Positions 49,892 to 52,727 of a DNA stretch of 52,727 nucleotides are shown in pieces. The position numbers and the translations under genes were made by a program. Under the pieces are notes generated by a model. The model made no database searches and was not told the origin of the DNA. It saw only the letters and a program-made list of their open reading frames with translations. Location of the stretch: positions 1 to 52,727 of the forward strand of contig CAZUCI010000012.1 of assembly GCA_964619485.1 (NCBI GenBank), read 5' to 3'. Each line of letters opens with the position of its first letter. The first letter of the stretch is position 1. The DNA is from UBA2882 sp964619485 (lineage in GTDB: Bacteria > Bacillota > Clostridia > Lachnospirales > Lachnospiraceae).

Positions 49892-49908
49892 GGGTGGAAA
49901 TACCACCC
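49892..49908. repeat. GC-rich hairpin inside the element end
   Basis: GGGTGG (49892-49897) and CCACCC (49903-49908) are perfect inverted repeats with a 5-base loop; another GGGTGG stands at 49881-49886. Possibly part of an integrase- or excisionase-binding region. Confidence 0.45.
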
Positions 49909-50009
49909 TGAGGGCATAACCATTGCGTTCCATGGTGTTCGGAGATATGGCTATCATTCACATAATTCATTCAGTAATGATAACTCTATTTTCTTATTAG
50001 ATTACATAT

Positions 50010-50038
50010 ATTATAACGTGTATGGAGTCGGATGTCGA
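50010..50038 (-). promoter_or_regulatory. Promoter, copy B, directed out of the element
   Basis: On the minus strand TCGACA (50033-50038) and TATAAT (50010-50015) are 17 bases apart, with CCATACACG in the spacer. It points from the element end through the attachment site to the chromosome; no gene lies between it and the tRNA fragment. The sequence from 49750 to 50010 otherwise holds no gene that I can support. Confidence 0.7.
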
Positions 50039-50211
50039 TAACTTTTTGACCATCATAATCATGTATATACCAATATTATCCTGCATTACCATACCTGTCA
50101 CAAGATTGTATCACTTTAGCAGATACGCTCTTTTATTTACACTTTTAATATAGAAAAAACACTTGCATCTTTCCATCACTTCATCTGTATATTGATGACA
50201 TTTCCTGTATA

Positions 50212-51609
50212 CTATTTTGTGCCCATTGTCTTGGCTAATGACGTGAGCAGCGCAGCCATATCCGGGTTCGCTAGAACCTTCATCAGCAACTCTGAATCTA
50301 CTCCTTCTGGTACAGCTACTGTATTCTTGATTTGTTCCTGATCTCTCATATCTGGATTGCCATTCTTCCCACTGTAAAAAGCATCCTCCATCAGCTCTGC
50401 ATTCTTCCTTCGGTCTTCGTCAATGATGTGTCCGTATACTTCTGTTACCATATCAGCCTGTGAATGACCTGAATCTCCTTGGACTGCTTTTATGTCGCCA
50501 CCACTTAGCTTCAATTTATAGGTAACGCTGGTATGTCTGATACTATGAAAAACCACCTTTGGCAATCCCAGTTTATCAATAATCTTATTCATCTCACATC
50601 TCAGATAGCTGTCTCCGATGGGAAGTCCGAATGTCGTGGCCATTACCAGGTTATAGTTCTGATATTCTGAGCCAAGTGCCTCAATGATCTCATCCTGCTC
50701 CTTCTTCAATTCGATCAGAAGCAATGCCACCGATTTTGGAATAAACACTTTTCGTATACTGCTCTCCGTTTTGGGAGTTTTAAGAACCCGCACTGTCTTA
50801 TTATCCTTTTTAATGGTAGGAAAGATTAATATGACATCCTTTGATCTTAATTCGTCTATTGCTTGTCTTGACACACGTTCTACTTCTTTATTGATACTGA
50901 TACAGGTCCTATTTTCTCTGATTGCCTCTTCTGATATATCCACACAATCCCATGTCAGCCCCAGTACTTCCCCAAGTCGAAGTGTCGCTGTAAAGCTAAG
51001 ATGAAATGCCACCTTCAACCACTTATTTTCACAAGCCTCTAATGCCTGCATCAACATCTCTGCTGTCCAGATTGCTCTTTTCTCTTTTTTATGCTTGGGA
51101 ACTGTAGCATCCTCTGCCGGATTCTTCTCCATCATATTCCATTTCTTTGCCTGTCTGAAACAGCTTCTGAGAATCTTATGAATCTCATTGACCGTGGCTG
51201 TGGATATGGTGCCTGTTCCATCCAGATTCCGCGTACTCTTTATCGCCGGCGTATCTAACAGGGTCTGATAGTACTTTTCAAGAAAGCGCGTATCTATCTT
51301 ATTGATCTTGGTCTCCCCGATTGTGGGAATAATATAATTATTGATAGTTGCTAAATTCCCATCATAAGTTGTAAGTGCCCATTTATCATGACCATATATT
51401 TTTACATATTCCATCAAAAGCTCCCCTAATGTAGCACAGTTGGGAACTTCGAATTTGCCTACGGACATCTTGTATTCGATCTCTTTCAACCGCTTATTTG
51501 CCTCTGCATGGGTATGATACGTCTCGGATTTCTGATGCACTGTGCCATCATCATCCGTCACTTTATATACAACACTGATATTTTTCCCTCGTTTTCTAAT
51601 GAATGCCAT
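50212..51609 (-). CDS. int: Tyrosine site-specific integrase
   Basis: 465 residues. An N-terminal arm-binding region (IRKRGKNISVVYKVTDDDGT, repeat-like DNA binding) and SAM-like core-binding domain precede the catalytic domain. The catalytic residues are Arg in TATLRLGEVLGLTW, His and Arg in FHSIRHTSVTYK, His in GDSGHSQADM and the Tyr in EVYGHIIDEDR. It integrates and excises the element at the tRNA-Arg site left of it. The start lies one base after the HTH gene stop (TGAGATG), so both are coupled. Confidence 0.93.
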   Translation of the reverse strand: MAFIRKRGKNISVVYKVTDDDGTVHQKSETYHTHAEANKRLKEIEYKMSVGKFEVPNCATLGELLMEYVKIYGHDKWALTTYDGNLATINNYIIPTIGETKINKIDTRFLEKYYQTLLDTPAIKSTRNLDGTGTISTATVNEIHKILRSCFRQAKKWNMMEKNPAEDATVPKHKKEKRAIWTAEMLMQALEACENKWLKVAFHLSFTATLRLGEVLGLTWDCVDISEEAIRENRTCISINKEVERVSRQAIDELRSKDVILIFPTIKKDNKTVRVLKTPKTESSIRKVFIPKSVALLLIELKKEQDEIIEALGSEYQNYNLVMATTFGLPIGDSYLRCEMNKIIDKLGLPKVVFHSIRHTSVTYKLKLSGGDIKAVQGDSGHSQADMVTEVYGHIIDEDRRKNAELMEDAFYSGKNGNPDMRDQEQIKNTVAVPEGVDSELLMKVLANPDMAALLTSLAKTMGTK

Positions 51610-51610
51610 C

Positions 51611-52501
51611 TCATACCACTCCTTCCTGATATTGCTTTAACCACTGTAAAAATTCATTGCGATTGATACGAAGGACTCTCCCTGCACCTTTACATGGGAA
51701 TCTCTCTAACTGAGTCCACTTCGTTATCGTTGCTGTAGTTACTCCTGCAAGAGCTGCAGCTTCCTGTCTTGAAATATATTCTTTGGTTTCAACTACACCC
51801 TTTTTTATAGGCACTTCTTTATCCAATTCCTTTTTCACCTGATATACATTCTGTACATTCAGGAACTGTTGAAAGCTCTTCTTTGAAATCCATTTTTTAT
51901 TTTCAAACACCCTGATTTCAAAAATCTCCTTATACTTACTGGCTCTTGTAATGATGGAGAGCTTTTCTCTGGTAATCCCCAAGAGTTCCGCTGCTTCAAA
52001 TAGTGGTATGTGCTTCTCTTCCAATTCTGTGATTGTTGGCATCTTTCCCACTTTCTGATACATAATCTGATTCTCATACCATCGTTCAAATATCTCCATC
52101 GGTATACGCTTCGTAAAATCAACCGTAATTGTTTCCAAGTTCTCTTCCTTCCATATCCCATAAATATTAGAAGAATGGATTCCCAACAGATTTGCTGCAT
52201 CCTGAAAGGAATAGGATGTTTTTAGTAGTTCTGCTCCCGGTTCCTCCCCGGTAACCTTTTTATGCTTCACTTGGTTTGCATACCATTTTTCGAAGCTCGC
52301 AATATCAACTCTCATGACTCCATCAATAATTTTCGTCTCAAAGAAGTTTCTATGGACAAGCCAGTAGCTTTCCGTCTTCTTCACTCCAAGAAGTCTGCGC
52401 ATTTCCGACACGGACATTGTATTTTTTAATATAGGATCTTTAGTTGCCTGAAACTGCTCTAATTTCGTTCTGATCTCCTGAACATCAACTGTATTCTCCA
52501 C
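51611..52501 (-). CDS. Four-module HTH (excisionase-like) protein
   Basis: 296 residues. Four segments each look like an excisionase/MerR-type winged helix with an end FxxWxxx: about 30-80 (VSEMRRLLGVKKTESYWLVH...FEKWYANQ), 97-148 (FQDAANLLGIHSSNIYGIWK...FERWYENQ), 165-218 (LFEAAELLGITREKLSIITR...FQQFLNV) and 240-291 (SRQEAAALAGVTTATITKWT...FLQWLKQ). Single-module proteins of this kind assist integrase in excision; I do not know one with four. GTG 52501 follows AGGAGG; TTG 52561 is the only other start. It is coupled to int. Confidence 0.75.
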   Translation of the reverse strand: MENTVDVQEIRTKLEQFQATKDPILKNTMSVSEMRRLLGVKKTESYWLVHRNFFETKIIDGVMRVDIASFEKWYANQVKHKKVTGEEPGAELLKTSYSFQDAANLLGIHSSNIYGIWKEENLETITVDFTKRIPMEIFERWYENQIMYQKVGKMPTITELEEKHIPLFEAAELLGITREKLSIITRASKYKEIFEIRVFENKKWISKKSFQQFLNVQNVYQVKKELDKEVPIKKGVVETKEYISRQEAAALAGVTTATITKWTQLERFPCKGAGRVLRINRNEFLQWLKQYQEGVV

Positions 52502-52563
52502 TCTCTGCCACCTCCTTTTGCTCACTATACCATAGGGACCTTCATATGCTTTAGAAGGCAAAT

Positions 52564-52727
52564 CTATGCATTTTCCATATTTTTATCCAGCCATTCATCA
52601 AAGCTTCTCTTTGAAATGCGATACTTCGTGCCAATCTGGATCCATCTGAATTCGTTCTTCTTTAGTAAGTCGTATACTGTAGGTCTGCTGATTCCAAGGA
52701 TTACCTGCAGTTCCTTTACGGAATAAC
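52564..52727 (-). CDS. Excisionase-family HTH protein, partial
   Basis: The visible C-terminal 53 codons read YSVKELQVILGISRPTVYDL and, after a short loop, WIQIGTKYRISKRSFDEWLD, ending NMENA. This is the HTH_17/excisionase fold. The start lies beyond the window edge. It precedes the four-module protein by about 60 bases and belongs to the same minus-strand operon with int. Confidence 0.8.
   Translation of the reverse strand, partial: YSVKELQVILGISRPTVYDLLKKNEFRWIQIGTKYRISKRSFDEWLDKNMENA

Noticed and set aside
44697..50046. The repeated 44.7/50.0 kb sequence as att sites of an element
   Set aside because: Both copies are minus-strand promoters with exact 17-base spacing; the true attachment site is the tRNA-Arg fragment at 49709-49750.

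Overview
The window is low-GC, strongly minus-strand-biased DNA whose gene content (BceAB/BceRS-type peptide-resistance module, DacF-type carboxypeptidase, Maff2 remnant, SpoVB/MurJ-like flippase, AGGAGG-type ribosome sites, many ATGA overlaps) fits an anaerobic Firmicute of the Lachnospiraceae. I cannot name the genus. A 100-base run of N at 47523-47622 shows that this is a draft assembly.

Layout. (1) 1-2900 is an accessory edge. A minus-strand string runs exonuclease (frameshifted), MazG-like pyrophosphohydrolase, 39-codon ORF and a phosphotyrosine phosphatase cut off after the P-loop start; an orphan AbiEi-like regulator and a metallophosphoesterase lie beside it. (2) 2994-22807 is mostly core: recQ, a CmpB-type membrane protein, a PilZ protein, rhodanese lipoprotein-MATE pair, a TetR-RND efflux operon with a 30-bp palindromic operator, trpS-CBS, bceAB with a matching BceR-type operator, a VbhA-like orphan, a ZIP transporter, a fused MFS/spermidine synthase and a polysaccharide deacetylase. 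(3) 22858-24813 is a small foreign patch: two XRE regulators (one broken by an in-frame amber codon), a lipoprotein and a truncated Maff2 gene. (4) 24849-44618 is again mostly core: MFS, PHP phosphatase, AraC, sce7726, ogt-cupin coupled to the BceRS-like two-component system, DegV, aminopeptidase P, flippase, TcdA, GNAT, acyltransferase, Maf, tRNA-Pro(CGG), a CPA2 antiporter with a CLC transporter, trmB, dacF and a DEDDh exonuclease.

(5) 44640-49500 is a decayed accessory region: nitroreductase, flavodoxin, an unidentified gene fragment, an IS30-type transposase remnant, a BRCT-domain fragment with its own terminator, a type IV AbiE toxin-antitoxin operon (toxin gene broken by the assembly gap) with two autoregulatory-looking inverted repeats, and a second metallophosphoesterase. 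(6) 49582-52727 is the end of an integrated element: a remnant of an older integrase, the displaced 3' half of a tRNA-Arg(CCT) gene with its native terminator, then an operon of excisionase, four-module HTH protein and tyrosine integrase. The element continues past the right edge.

How the parts work together. The clearest functional link is between the sensor/regulator at 29538-31222 and the transporter at 16113-18888: the transporter promoter carries the TTACA-N4-TGTAA operator known for BceR-type regulators. The TetR-RND unit is self-contained. The two ends of the window are the mobile or defence-related parts; the middle is housekeeping, envelope and transport genes.
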